Source of the DNA: Hyalangium gracile
GTDB taxonomy: Bacteria > Myxococcota > Myxococcia > Myxococcales > Myxococcaceae
Direction of reading: 5' to 3'
DNA: 64,000 nucleotides
Assembly (NCBI RefSeq): GCF_020103725.1
Contig: NZ_JAHXBG010000033.1
Location: forward strand, 55,251-119,250
This document shows positions 45,186-56,086 of this stretch, piece after piece (the stretch's first letter is position 1; each line of letters opens with the position of its first letter). The translations under genes and the position numbers were made by a program. Under the pieces are notes generated by a model. The model was not told the origin of the DNA, searched no databases, and was given only the letters and a program-made list of their open reading frames with translations.

Positions 45186-45737
45186 ATGAAGATCATGAAT
45201 CGGAAGTTCCTGGTCGCAGGTCTCATCGCGGGAGCCCTCACGTTCGTGGGCTGCAAGTCGAACAGCGGGGCGGAGACAGGAACGGGCACCACGGACACCA
45301 CCACCGGCACCGGCACCGGTACGGACACCACCGGCACGGGCACCGGCACCGGCACGGACACCTCGGGCAGCGGCACCGGCACCGGCACCACCACGGACCC
45401 GGGCACCGGGGGCTCCGGCAGCGACATCAGCACCACCAAGCAGTCGGATGACAACCTCCGCATGCCGGAGGACGATCCGATGCGCACGCGTGAGAGCGAG
45501 AGCATCCGCGACTCCGAGGCCGAGCCGGGCGTCCATGACGACACCACGCTGCCGCCCGAGTCGGGCACCGGCGGCGCCGGCTTCGGCGACGACGCCATCG
45601 ACAACAACCCGATGGACGACGACCTGAACCCGGGCGGGAACGTCGACGACCTCCGCACCCCGGAGTCCCCGTCGGATTACGTCTCGCCGGACGGCCTGAC
45701 GGACGACACCAGCGATCTCCCCGAGGGCGCGCGCTAG
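45186..45737 (+). CDS. Low-complexity lipoprotein
   Basis: A 183-residue lipoprotein (MKIMNRKFLVAGLIAGALTFVGC, lipobox FVGC). The mature chain opens with a Thr/Gly repeat (TGTGTDTTGTG-type, about residues 30-75), followed by an acidic, disordered-looking tail rich in Asp, Glu, Pro and Ser. It has no catalytic motif and may be a surface spacer. Encoded by a tandemly repeated DNA tract. Confidence 0.75.
   Translation: MKIMNRKFLVAGLIAGALTFVGCKSNSGAETGTGTTDTTTGTGTGTDTTGTGTGTGTDTSGSGTGTGTTTDPGTGGSGSDISTTKQSDDNLRMPEDDPMRTRESESIRDSEAEPGVHDDTTLPPESGTGGAGFGDDAIDNNPMDDDLNPGGNVDDLRTPESPSDYVSPDGLTDDTSDLPEGAR
45277..45423 (+). repeat. Tandem GC-rich repeat inside the lipoprotein gene
   Basis: Repeated units of ACCGGCACCGGCACGGAC type, 6-18 bases with in-frame variation, encode the Thr/Gly stretch. 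Such tracts can change length by slippage while keeping the frame. Confidence 0.7.
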
Positions 45738-45770
45738 GCGCGGGCCTCTTCGTCCAGGCAGCACCCACGG

Positions 45771-45800
45771 CGCCCGCGCACCCGCGCGGGCGTCGTCATT
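45771..45800 (+). terminator. Stem-loop terminator after the low-complexity lipoprotein
   Basis: CGCCCGCGC (45771-45779) and GCGCGGGCG (45784-45792) form a perfect 9-bp stem with a 4-nt loop, followed by TCGTCATTT. Confidence 0.65.
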
Positions 45801-45929
45801 TGAGCCCGGAACAGACCACCTTCTTCCTCCCATGATGGAAGGAGGCACTCCGCGGCGCATCGACGCCTCGCGTCACGCGCCTGGCTTCTCGACACCGGCG
45901 GGAGTGGACGGCCAACCTGCGCGCCACCC

Positions 45930-47648
45930 ATGAAACAGTACGAGAAGAAGTACGACGCGAACGGCCGCCCCTACCTCGAGACGGCCCTGCCGGGGCTGGT
46001 GCTCACCCGCCTGCCGCTGCTGAACAAGGGCACCTCCTTCACCTGGGAGGAGCGCAAGGAGTTCGGCCTGATGGGCGTGCTGCCCACCCACGTCTCCACC
46101 CTGCAGGAGCAGGTGGAGCGCTCGTATGCGAACTTCAAGAGCTTCCGCACGGACCTGGAGAAGCACGTCTTCCTGCGCGCGCTGCAGGACCGCAGCGAGG
46201 TGCTCTTCTACGCGCTCATCGATCGGCACATCGAGGAGATGATGCCCATCATCTACACCCCCACGGTGGCGCAGGCGGTGGAGCAGTTCAGCCGCATCTA
46301 CCGCTACCCGCGCGGGCTGGTGGTGAACCCGGAGAACATCGACCAGATCGACACGCTGCTGGAGAACACGCCCTTCCCGGACGTGCAGCTCATCGTCGCC
46401 ACGGACAACGAGGGCATCCTCGGCATCGGCGACCAGGGCTTCGGCGGCCTGGCCATCTGCATCGGCAAGCTGTCGCTGTACACGGCGGCGGCGGGCATCG
46501 ACCCCGCCGTGACGCTGCCGGTGGAGCTGGACGTGGGCACCAACCGGAAGGACCTGCTGGAGGATCCGCTCTACCTGGGCGTGCGCCGCGCGCGCATGGA
46601 GGGCCAGGAGTACGACGACTTCATCCACCGCTTCGTCACCGCGCTCCAGCGGCGCTTCCCCAACGTGCTGCTGCAGTGGGAGGACTTCAGCAAGCAGAAG
46701 GCGTTCGACGTGCTGGAGCGCTACCGGGACATGGTGCCCTCGCTCAATGACGACATCCAGGGCACGGGCGCGGTGGTGCTCGCGGGGCTGCTGGCGGCCT
46801 CGCGCGTCAGCCAGCGGGACCTGAAGGACCAGGTGTTCCTGGTGCACGGCGCGGGCGCGGGCGGCGTGGGCGTGGCGCGGCAGATCGTCCGAGGGCTGCA
46901 GCTCCAGGGGCTCTCGGTGGAGCAGGCGCGCCAGCGCATCTTCCTCATCGACTCCAAGGGCCTCATCCTCAAGGACCGGCGCGGCCTGGAGCCCTACAAG
47001 CTGGAGTTCGCCCACGAGCCGGCGCGCGTGGCGGGCTGGCAGCTGCGCAACGGCATCCCCAGCCTGCTGGAGACGGTGAAGGAGGCGAAGGTGACGGTGC
47101 TGCTGGGCCTGTCCGGGCAGCGCGGCGCCTTCGGAGAAGAGGTGGTGCGCGCGGTGGCGGCCAACACGCCGTACCCCCTGGTGTTCGCGCTCTCCAACCC
47201 CACGGCCAACAGCGAGGCGGTGCCGGCGGACATCTACCGCTGGACGGAGGGCAAGGCCCTGGTGGCCACCGGCAGCCCGTTCGAGGACGTGACGTGGGAC
47301 GGGGCGGCGCACCCGGTGGGCCAGGGCAACAACGCCTTCATCTTCCCGGGGCTGGGGCTGGGCGTGCTCACGTGCCGGGCGCGGCGGGTGACGGACGGGA
47401 TGCTCACGGCGGCCTCGCTGGCGCTCGCCGAGTTCGTGGACAAGGGGCGGCTGGCCCAGGGCGGGCTGTACCCGCGGATGGACAAGATCCACGTGGCCAG
47501 CAAGCAGGTGGCGGTGGCGGTCATCCAGCAGGCCCAGAAGGAGGGCATGGCCACGGAGAAGCTGCCGGAGAACCTGGAGGCCCACCTCGAGGCGCGCATG
47601 TGGCGCCCCGAGTTCCTGCCGGTGCGCAAGGCGGGCTCCCGAGGATAG
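45930..47648 (+). CDS. maeA: NAD-dependent malic enzyme
   Basis: A 572-residue enzyme of the large (SfcA/MaeA) class, close to the 565 residues of E. coli MaeA. It oxidatively decarboxylates malate to pyruvate. Visible motifs are PIIYTPTVAQAVEQF, VVATDNEGILGIGDQG-like (IVATDNEGILGIGDQGFGG), the divalent-metal region QWEDFSKQKAF with SLNDDIQGTGAVVLAG, and the NAD fold VFLVHGAGAGGVGVA. It stands alone with no obvious partner genes. Confidence 0.95.
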   Translation: MKQYEKKYDANGRPYLETALPGLVLTRLPLLNKGTSFTWEERKEFGLMGVLPTHVSTLQEQVERSYANFKSFRTDLEKHVFLRALQDRSEVLFYALIDRHIEEMMPIIYTPTVAQAVEQFSRIYRYPRGLVVNPENIDQIDTLLENTPFPDVQLIVATDNEGILGIGDQGFGGLAICIGKLSLYTAAAGIDPAVTLPVELDVGTNRKDLLEDPLYLGVRRARMEGQEYDDFIHRFVTALQRRFPNVLLQWEDFSKQKAFDVLERYRDMVPSLNDDIQGTGAVVLAGLLAASRVSQRDLKDQVFLVHGAGAGGVGVARQIVRGLQLQGLSVEQARQRIFLIDSKGLILKDRRGLEPYKLEFAHEPARVAGWQLRNGIPSLLETVKEAKVTVLLGLSGQRGAFGEEVVRAVAANTPYPLVFALSNPTANSEAVPADIYRWTEGKALVATGSPFEDVTWDGAAHPVGQGNNAFIFPGLGLGVLTCRARRVTDGMLTAASLALAEFVDKGRLAQGGLYPRMDKIHVASKQVAVAVIQQAQKEGMATEKLPENLEAHLEARMWRPEFLPVRKAGSRG

Positions 47649-47667
47649 GCGTCCGGCTCGCCGCCCC

Positions 47668-47877
47668 TCAGCTCACCCCGACGCCGGGATAGGGAATCGA
47701 CGAGGGCTGCGGCGAGATGATGCGCGGGTTGTCGCCCTGGCCCGGCGTGTTCGCGGGGCCCTCGGAGGGGCGCAGGGGTGGCGTGCTGGGAGCGCGCCCC
47801 TCGTCCTCGGTCTGGGCGGTGCGGCCCGGGTGCGGCGTCTCCGGCGTGGGGATGTGCAGGACGTCCTTCTTGCTCAT
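47668..47877 (-). CDS. Small proline-rich hypothetical protein
   Basis: A 69-residue protein (MSKKDVLHIPTPETPHPGR start) rich in Pro, Thr and Gly, likely disordered. It has a good ribosome-binding site (CAGGAGA). No signal or membrane segment. It is convergent with the malic enzyme gene. Function unknown. Confidence 0.55.
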   Translation of the reverse strand: MSKKDVLHIPTPETPHPGRTAQTEDEGRAPSTPPLRPSEGPANTPGQGDNPRIISPQPSSIPYPGVGVS

Positions 47878-48066
47878 GGCATGGTCTCCTGAAGTCATCG
47901 TCTCGAGAGTCAAAGTTGGTGAGCCCTCGGCCGGTCGGACACCCTCTCCGGGGAGGAGCACCACCCCTCGCACGCACGCACGCCCGGCAGGCGCGAGTCG
48001 ACATAAGTTCCGAGAGCTGGCCTGTTTCCCCTGGATGAACCGCGGTCTCCACCCACGCGAGGAGTG

Positions 48067-49332
48067 ATGAGCGTCAAGCTGCTGCTGGCAGGTCGATACC
48101 AGGGAGGCGAGCACTTCTTCTCCCCTCCCGAAGAGCCCGCTCCCTGGCTCGAGCGCGTGGAGCGCTGGTTCCACGAGGCCGCGGGCGAGCTGCTCGAGGG
48201 CTCTCGCATCGTCGAGGGACCGCAGGGTGCTCCGCTCCTGCAATTGCGGCTGCACCCGGCCGCGAGCGAGGTCTCCGTGCTGGCCGCCGGACAGGCCCGG
48301 GTGGTCGTCTCCGCGGAGACCTTCGCCGTGGGCCCGGGCTACCACCTGTACCTCTGTGACTTGCTGAAACAGCTCGGCGCGGCGCTCCACATCACCTGGG
48401 CGGACCGCGACGAATCGCAGGAGGTGGGGGACCCGACGGGCTACTTCCACACCGGTGACGCCGGGCCCGTGGAGGCGCGGATGCTCGAGGTGCTCGGCAC
48501 CGTGGCCACGGAGGTGCTGGAGATGCGCAGCCGGGGGTTCTTCGGCTTCGCCATGTCCCTGCGCTTCGGCCACGTCTTCGAGCACCCGGGCGCCCTGCTC
48601 ACTCCGCTCGGGCCCCGCGACGAGGCCTGGCTGCAGGCGGTGCGCGAGGATCCGCGACGCGGCAGGGACGTGTTCCCCTGGTGGGAGCCGGGGCTCGGCG
48701 CGGCCTCACGGCTGGGCCGCGCTCAGAGTCGGCTCTGGACGGAGGTGGTGTGGCGCCCGCCGCTGCTCGAGGAGGAGCGCCGCCTCTTCCGCAACGTGGC
48801 GCGGCTGCTGGAGCAGGCCTGGCGGGAGAACCCGGCGCTGGCCTATCCGTGGCGCGAGTGGCAGGAGGTGCTCGGCTACCTGGGCATGGGCGGGACGCTG
48901 GCGGAGGAGGTGAGCCGCCAGGCCTCGCTCGCGGCCGAGGGCCCTCGCATCGGCTACCGCCGGGGCTCGGTGCATGTGGCGCTGCCCCAGGGGTGGGAGA
49001 TCCGCATCCCCGGCTCGCTCGCGGAGGAGCACCTGCGGGACGGAAGCTGGGTGGCGCGGGACCACCGTCGCAGCGTGCGCTTCGTGCCGCTGGGAGACGC
49101 GGACGACATCGCCCCCGCCAGCCCCGAGCGCCGCATCCTGGAGCTGGAGCACCACGGCGCCCGGGTGAGCGGCCGCGCGTCGCTGCACATGGAGCCGGGC
49201 GAGTGCCGCCTCACGGCGCTGTGCCGGGCCGGAAACCGGCGCGCGCTGTGCGTGGTGAGCTTCGACGATCCCGAGGAGCAGGACTGGGCGCTGGGCACCT
49301 GGCGCTCCCTGGATCGCGCCGCCGCGGCATGA
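48067..49332 (+). CDS. Hypothetical protein, 421 residues
   Basis: A soluble protein with no signal or recognised domain. Features are SVKLLLAGRYQGGEHFF at the start, a WFHEAAGELLEG helix, a PGYHLYLCDLLKQLG segment, a central region rich in Trp and Arg, and a C-terminal beta-rich part (VALPQGWEIRIPG to VVSFDDPEEQDWALGTW). ATG 48067 follows GAGGAG. It is monocistronic and ends just before a stem-loop. Confidence 0.7.
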   Translation: MSVKLLLAGRYQGGEHFFSPPEEPAPWLERVERWFHEAAGELLEGSRIVEGPQGAPLLQLRLHPAASEVSVLAAGQARVVVSAETFAVGPGYHLYLCDLLKQLGAALHITWADRDESQEVGDPTGYFHTGDAGPVEARMLEVLGTVATEVLEMRSRGFFGFAMSLRFGHVFEHPGALLTPLGPRDEAWLQAVREDPRRGRDVFPWWEPGLGAASRLGRAQSRLWTEVVWRPPLLEEERRLFRNVARLLEQAWRENPALAYPWREWQEVLGYLGMGGTLAEEVSRQASLAAEGPRIGYRRGSVHVALPQGWEIRIPGSLAEEHLRDGSWVARDHRRSVRFVPLGDADDIAPASPERRILELEHHGARVSGRASLHMEPGECRLTALCRAGNRRALCVVSFDDPEEQDWALGTWRSLDRAAAA

Positions 49333-49334
49333 AG

Positions 49335-49367
49335 AAAAGGGAGCCGCGGCGACTCGCCACGGCTCCC
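49335..49367 (-). terminator. Terminator of the DUF4142-like gene, likely bidirectional
   Basis: GGGAGCCG (49339-49346) pairs with CGGCTCCC (49360-49367) around an inner GGCG/CGCC helix. On the minus strand the stem is followed by TTTTC, so it should stop transcription of the gene at 49394-50239 and may also act on the convergent gene. Confidence 0.7.
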
Positions 49368-49393
49368 CTGCCCCCTCCGCGATTCAGGAGCGG

Positions 49394-50239
49394 CTAGAAC
49401 TTCTTCTGGTTGCCCGGATCCATCGTGTTCTTGTCGCCGGGGCCCATCTTGTCCTTGTTCATGTCGCCCGAGCCGCCGGTGCCCTTGTTCATGTCGTGGT
49501 GCACGCCCTGGTTCATGTCCCCCGAGCCACCCACGCCCGTGGTGGTCGCCCCCGGGCCGACGCGGCTCAGCAGCGAGTGGGCCTGCTGGCGGTGCTGGGT
49601 GACGAACTGGGTGAGCTGCTGGACGATCGGGGTCAGCGAGGGGTCGACGGTGCCCTGCCGGCTGGCCATCAGCTTGCCGATCACCTCGTCGTGCTCACCC
49701 ACCATGTTGGACAGGAAGCACGAGTCGAACGGCGCGCCCTTGAGGGCCTGGAGCTTCTCGAGGTTCGCCTTCTGGGCGGCCATCGACTTGCGCTCCACGT
49801 CGTCCATCGGCTTGGGCGTGCCCAGCTTGAGACCCTTCTGCTGGGCGTAGGCCATGATCTGCTGGTCGGACGTGGTGTGGTCCCTCACCAGCATGTCGCC
49901 GTAGGACTTCACGTCCTGGCTCTGGCCGTTCTGCTGCGCCAGCTTGCCCACCTGGATCTCATGCTGGTTCACGTGGTGCAGCCGCTCGAGCATGGCCTTC
50001 TCGTCGGCGGGCACCTTGAAGCCCATGTGCTCGAGCATGCCGCCCTTGGCCGCGCTCTTGCCGGCCTTGGCGGTGGTGTCCGGGGACATCTGCCCCTGCG
50101 TGGCGGAGCCCGTGGTACCTGCGGCGCCGCTGCCCTGGGTGGCGCCCTGGCCACTACCCTGGGCGTTGCCCTGGGCCACCGCTGCGCCTCCCACCACCAG
50201 CGTGCCCGTGAGGAGGAGTCCCTGAATGATGCGCTTCAT
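49394..50239 (-). CDS. Exported DUF4142-family protein
   Basis: A 281-residue protein with a Sec signal (MKRIIQGLLLTGTLVVGGAAVA). A Gly/Gln/Ser-rich spacer is followed by a helical DUF4142-like domain (about 75-225: LERLHHVNQHEIQVGKLAQQN, SYGDMLVRDHTTSDQQIMAYA, DSCFLSNMVGEHDEVIGKL). It ends in a Gly/Met/Asn/Asp-rich tail with DMNKGTGGSGDMNKDK-like repeats. The family is ferritin-like in fold and exported; function unknown. Confidence 0.82.
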   Translation of the reverse strand: MKRIIQGLLLTGTLVVGGAAVAQGNAQGSGQGATQGSGAAGTTGSATQGQMSPDTTAKAGKSAAKGGMLEHMGFKVPADEKAMLERLHHVNQHEIQVGKLAQQNGQSQDVKSYGDMLVRDHTTSDQQIMAYAQQKGLKLGTPKPMDDVERKSMAAQKANLEKLQALKGAPFDSCFLSNMVGEHDEVIGKLMASRQGTVDPSLTPIVQQLTQFVTQHRQQAHSLLSRVGPGATTTGVGGSGDMNQGVHHDMNKGTGGSGDMNKDKMGPGDKNTMDPGNQKKF

Positions 50240-50469
50240 GTGCTGCTCTCCCTTCGTCGAGTGACCGCTGTCGGTGAGTCCCCCATGGGCCCACCTTCCC
50301 TCGCGGTCGATGAAAGCGGGTGCGCACCTTGACCATCCCGGGAACCGAGATCACCCGGCTCCTCTCCAGGAAGTGCGGCGCTGCACGTTCGCGCCTGGAG
50401 GTTTCCTGCACCGGACGGTGTGCCTGTCCGGGAACAAAGGGATGTCCTGTACCCGGGGGCAGCGCCCGA

Positions 50470-51426
50470 TCAGCGACGTCCCTTGCGGAGCACTTCGATC
50501 TGCGTAGCGTAGGTGTCCCCGGAGATGAGATCGAACGAGGCGCGGACCTCGCTCCCCTCGCGGATGCGCGTCACGGGGATGCGCCGCTGGCCACTCCGGG
50601 CGCGGGTGTCCTGGTTCACGCGCAGGACGTACGGCTCGCCCGTCTCGCGATCGATGACCTCGATGGAGCGCTTGGAGACGTTGCGCACGCGGCCCTCGAA
50701 GATGGCGCTCGCCAGCGGCGGAGACTGGGTGTCCGCGGAGGCGCCCGAGCCGCCGGTGCCCGTGCTGCCCTGCTCCCGGCCTTCCTTCACGGAGTCGAGC
50801 TCCGCGCGGAGGCGATCCACCTCGGCCCGCAGTCGGGCGAGCTCCACCTGGGGATCATCCGAGGCGGCGCCCACGGTGGCCTCCGGCCTGGGGTTCACCG
50901 CGCCCGTCCCGCCAGCCTCCCCCGTGGTGCCCGAGGCCCCTGTCCCGGTGGTCCCGCTTCCCGTGCCGCCCACTCCACCCGTGCCGGTGACTCCAGTTCC
51001 CGTGGTGCCTGCGGCGCCCGTGCCGCCCGCGCCACCCGCTCCCCCGGTGCCACCCTGCTCACTCGGTCCATATAAGGTCGGAGCCGAGCCCTGTCCCGCG
51101 CCCCCCGCTCCTCCCAGTCCCTGGCCCCCGACCTGTCCTCCGCCGCCCAGCGTCCCCTGGGAGCCGCCCTGCATCGAGAAGGAGCCCGTCGTCGGCGGGC
51201 CTCCCTGGGCTCCGCCTCCGCTCGGCCCAGGGCCCTGCGTGTTCGTGGTCGCCGGGCCTCCTCCTTGCGCGGTTCCTCCGGCGCCCGCGGCACCTGCTCC
51301 CGCCGCCGCGCCTCCTCCGGCCGCCGCGCCTCCTGAGCCCGCTCCTCCGCCCCCCTGCTGGGCTTGGCTCGTGAGGGGCAGGGTGAACGTGACCGCGAGT
51401 GCGGCCGCCAGGATGACCTTTCGCAT
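50470..51426 (-). CDS. Exported Gly-rich protein with C-terminal conserved domain
   Basis: A 318-residue protein with a Sec signal (MRKVILAAALAVTFTLPLTSQA). About 150 residues of Gly/Ala/Thr low complexity follow, then a short coiled coil (VELARLRAEVDRLRAELDSV, about 192-211). The last 90 residues are a beta-rich domain (IFEGRVRNVSKRSIEVIDRE to DTYATQIEVLRKG) that may be OB- or SH3-like. Function unknown; it could be a surface or matrix protein. The 230 bases after the DUF4142 start and the 270 bases before glgX show no further gene. Confidence 0.75.
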   Translation of the reverse strand: MRKVILAAALAVTFTLPLTSQAQQGGGGAGSGGAAAGGGAAAGAGAAGAGGTAQGGGPATTNTQGPGPSGGGAQGGPPTTGSFSMQGGSQGTLGGGGQVGGQGLGGAGGAGQGSAPTLYGPSEQGGTGGAGGAGGTGAAGTTGTGVTGTGGVGGTGSGTTGTGASGTTGEAGGTGAVNPRPEATVGAASDDPQVELARLRAEVDRLRAELDSVKEGREQGSTGTGGSGASADTQSPPLASAIFEGRVRNVSKRSIEVIDRETGEPYVLRVNQDTRARSGQRRIPVTRIREGSEVRASFDLISGDTYATQIEVLRKGRR

Positions 51427-51696
51427 GGGCTCGGCTCCTCAATCTCTGTCGATGCGCGCAGAGAAGTTGGGCCGCCTACGACACGAGACCAAGGGGGGTG
51501 GAAGGCTCGCTCCGCCTGTCTGCCCGCTGGCGAGAGGCCCCTGCGAGCAGGGGGCCTGCCGTTCAATGGCCGTCAGTGTCCCGAGCGCCTTCGCCGAATC
51601 TGTCCGAAAGCCCCTGAACACACCTTGAACACAGCCAAGCGAGCACCCAGATTGCCCTGACACCAGACAGTGCACAGTGAGAGGGACGGCAGGGCG

Positions 51697-53835
<2,139 letters not shown>

Positions 53836-53849
53836 GCCCGCAAAGACCA

Positions 53850-53882
53850 CGGGCCGGCTCCCAGGGGGTAAGAGCCGGCCCG
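53850..53882 (+). terminator. Perfect stem-loop after glgX
   Basis: CGGGCCGGCTC (53850-53860) and GAGCCGGCCCG (53872-53882) form an 11-bp perfect stem with an 11-nt loop. No T-run follows, so termination strength is uncertain. Confidence 0.5.
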
Positions 53883-53954
53883 CTGACTTCAGGAAACAAC
53901 CAGGGTGGGTCCCTGCCTGAAGCTAATTCTCATGCACCGCCGCCTGAGCGACGG

Positions 53955-54050
53955 TCACGGGATACGTTCTAGCAATCATGAATAATCCTGTAAAGCCCGA
54001 TTTTACTCAGATACAATTTATTCAAACTGAACAAGGCCTTAGCTGAGCTC
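53955..54050. promoter_or_regulatory. AT-rich intergenic segment
   Basis: Within the 337-base gap before the acyl-CoA dehydrogenase, this stretch is strikingly AT-rich against the GC-rich background (TACGTTCTAGCAATCATGAA, ATTTTACTCAGATACAATTT). It probably contains the promoter, though no clear -35/-10 pair was identified. Confidence 0.35.
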
Positions 54051-54172
54051 CTGTCGGACACATCCGGGGCGGGTTGGCTCTGTGTCGCGGTCACCCCGCG
54101 CTCGCGGTAGCCTGCGGCCCGTTTTCCCCGAGCCGCCGGCCCCCCTCTCGGACCGGCGCAGGAGCCTGCCTG

Positions 54173-55987
54173 ATGTCGTCCCCGAACCACTACAAGCCCA
54201 ACCTGCGCGACCTGCAGTTCAACCTCTTCGAGTTCCTCGACATCGGCAACACCTCGCTGGGCAAGGGCCCCTTCGGCGACATCGACGAGACGGCGGCGCG
54301 GCAGACGCTGGAGACGCTCCAGCAGGTGTGCGTCAACGAGGTGGCGCCCAGCTTCGCCGAGTCCGAGCACACCCCGCCCGTGCTGGAGAACGGCAACGTC
54401 ACGCTGCCGCCGCTGCTCAAGCGCGCCATCGCCGCGTACTACGACTCGGGGATGCCGCAGCTGGAGCTGCCCCCGCACATGGGCGGCCTGGGCGCGCCCC
54501 CGTCGCTGTGCTGGGCCGCCTTCGAGATGCTGGTGGGCGCCAGCGCTCCGGTGGCCTTCTACACGCTGGGCACGCTCGTCTCGCGCGTCATCGACCGGCT
54601 GGGCACCGAGGCGCAGAAGCGCCGCTTCCTGCCCCACATCAACGAGAAGCGGTGGATCGGCACCATGGTGCTCACCGAGCCGGACGCCGGCAGCGACGTG
54701 GGCGCCGCGCGCGCCAAGGCCCGCAACGTGGGCGGGGAGGTCTGGGAGATCGAAGGCGTCAAGCGCTTCATCACCAGCGCGGAGCACGACGCCTCGGACA
54801 ACATCATCCACATGGTGCTGGCGCGGCCGGAGGGCGCGGGGCCGGGCACCAAGGGCCTGTCGCTGTTCATCGTCCCCAAGTTCTGGGTGAACGAGGACGG
54901 CTCGCTGGGTGAGCGCAACGGCGTGGTGTGCACCAAGCTCGAGAAGAAGATGGGCATCAAGGGCTCGGTCACCTGCGAGCTGACGTTCGGCGACGGCAAG
55001 CCCGCGCGCGGCCTGCTGCTGGGCGAGGTGCACGAGGGCATCCGGCAGATGTTCCACATCATCGAGCAGGCGCGCATGGCGGTGGGCATGAAGTCCATGG
55101 CCACGCTGTCCACCGCGTACCTGAACGCGCTGGACTTCGCCAAGGAGCGCAAGCAGGGCTCGGACCTGCTCTCCGGGCGCGACAAGACGGCCCCGCGCGT
55201 GGCCATCATGCGCCACCCGGACGTGCGGCGCATGCTGATGGCCCAGAAGGCGCACGCCGAGGGCATGCGCGCCCTGGCCCTCTTCACCGCCTCCATCCAG
55301 GACCAGGTGGAGATCAAGGGCGGGCACCGGGCGCTGGCCGCCGCGGAGCTGGACGCGCTCAATGACTTGCTGCTGCCGCTGGTGAAGGGCTACTGCTCGG
55401 ACAAGGCGTACGAGCTGCTGGGCGTGTCGCTCCAGTGCTTCGGCGGCTCGGGGTACCTGGCGGACTACCCCATCGAGCAGTACATCCGGGACCAGAAGAT
55501 AGACACCCTCTACGAGGGCACCACCCACATCCAGGCCCTGGACCTGCTCTTGCGCAAGCTGGCGCGTGACGGCGGGGCGACGCTGCAGGGGCTGCTTGCG
55601 CAGGTGCGGCAGACGGCCGAGTCGGACCTGGGCGGCAAGCAGCTCGAGGCGGAGCGCGCCGCGCTGGGCAAGGCGCTGGGCGACCTGGAGACGATGCTCG
55701 GGACGCTGATGGGCAAGCTGGGCGAGTCGCTCTACCACGTGGGCATGCAGGGCAACCGCGTGCTGATGTCGGTGGCGGAGGTCGTCATCGGCTGGCTGCT
55801 GGTGCGGCACGCCGCGGTGGCGCTGGAGCGCACCAAGGTGAACCCGGGCGACAAGGCCTTCTACGCGGGCAAGCTCGCCTCGGCGCGCTGGTTCTGCAAG
55901 GAAGTGCTGCCGGGCATCGCCCACGCCGCGCGCATGGTGGAGCAGAGCAGCCTGGACCTGATGGAAGTACCCGAAGAGGCATTCTGA
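54173..55987 (+). CDS. Acyl-CoA dehydrogenase with C-terminal extension
   Basis: A 604-residue flavoprotein, longer than the 380-residue core family and matching the FadE/DUF1974-like long class with an extra C-terminal helical domain. Motifs: MVLTEPDAGSDVG (substrate/FAD region), FITSAEHDASDNI, FGGSGYLADYPIEQYIRD, and catalytic-type DTLYEGTTHIQALDL near residue 445. It catalyses the first step of fatty acid beta-oxidation or a related dehydrogenation. No electron-transfer partner is adjacent; the next gene is the lipid desaturase. Confidence 0.9.
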   Translation: MSSPNHYKPNLRDLQFNLFEFLDIGNTSLGKGPFGDIDETAARQTLETLQQVCVNEVAPSFAESEHTPPVLENGNVTLPPLLKRAIAAYYDSGMPQLELPPHMGGLGAPPSLCWAAFEMLVGASAPVAFYTLGTLVSRVIDRLGTEAQKRRFLPHINEKRWIGTMVLTEPDAGSDVGAARAKARNVGGEVWEIEGVKRFITSAEHDASDNIIHMVLARPEGAGPGTKGLSLFIVPKFWVNEDGSLGERNGVVCTKLEKKMGIKGSVTCELTFGDGKPARGLLLGEVHEGIRQMFHIIEQARMAVGMKSMATLSTAYLNALDFAKERKQGSDLLSGRDKTAPRVAIMRHPDVRRMLMAQKAHAEGMRALALFTASIQDQVEIKGGHRALAAAELDALNDLLLPLVKGYCSDKAYELLGVSLQCFGGSGYLADYPIEQYIRDQKIDTLYEGTTHIQALDLLLRKLARDGGATLQGLLAQVRQTAESDLGGKQLEAERAALGKALGDLETMLGTLMGKLGESLYHVGMQGNRVLMSVAEVVIGWLLVRHAAVALERTKVNPGDKAFYAGKLASARWFCKEVLPGIAHAARMVEQSSLDLMEVPEEAF

Positions 55988-56086
55988 GCGGAAGGAGGAG
56001 GAGAGCAGTCGAGCAGTCGACATTGACTTGCCCTCCAGTCCGACGATAGAGCCTCCTGCTTTCGCACCGCGAAAATGGGAGGTTCG

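Noticed and set aside
45277..45423. Regular GC-rich repeats resembling a CRISPR array
   Set aside because: Units are short, in frame and without unique spacers; they encode a Thr/Gly tract of a lipoprotein.
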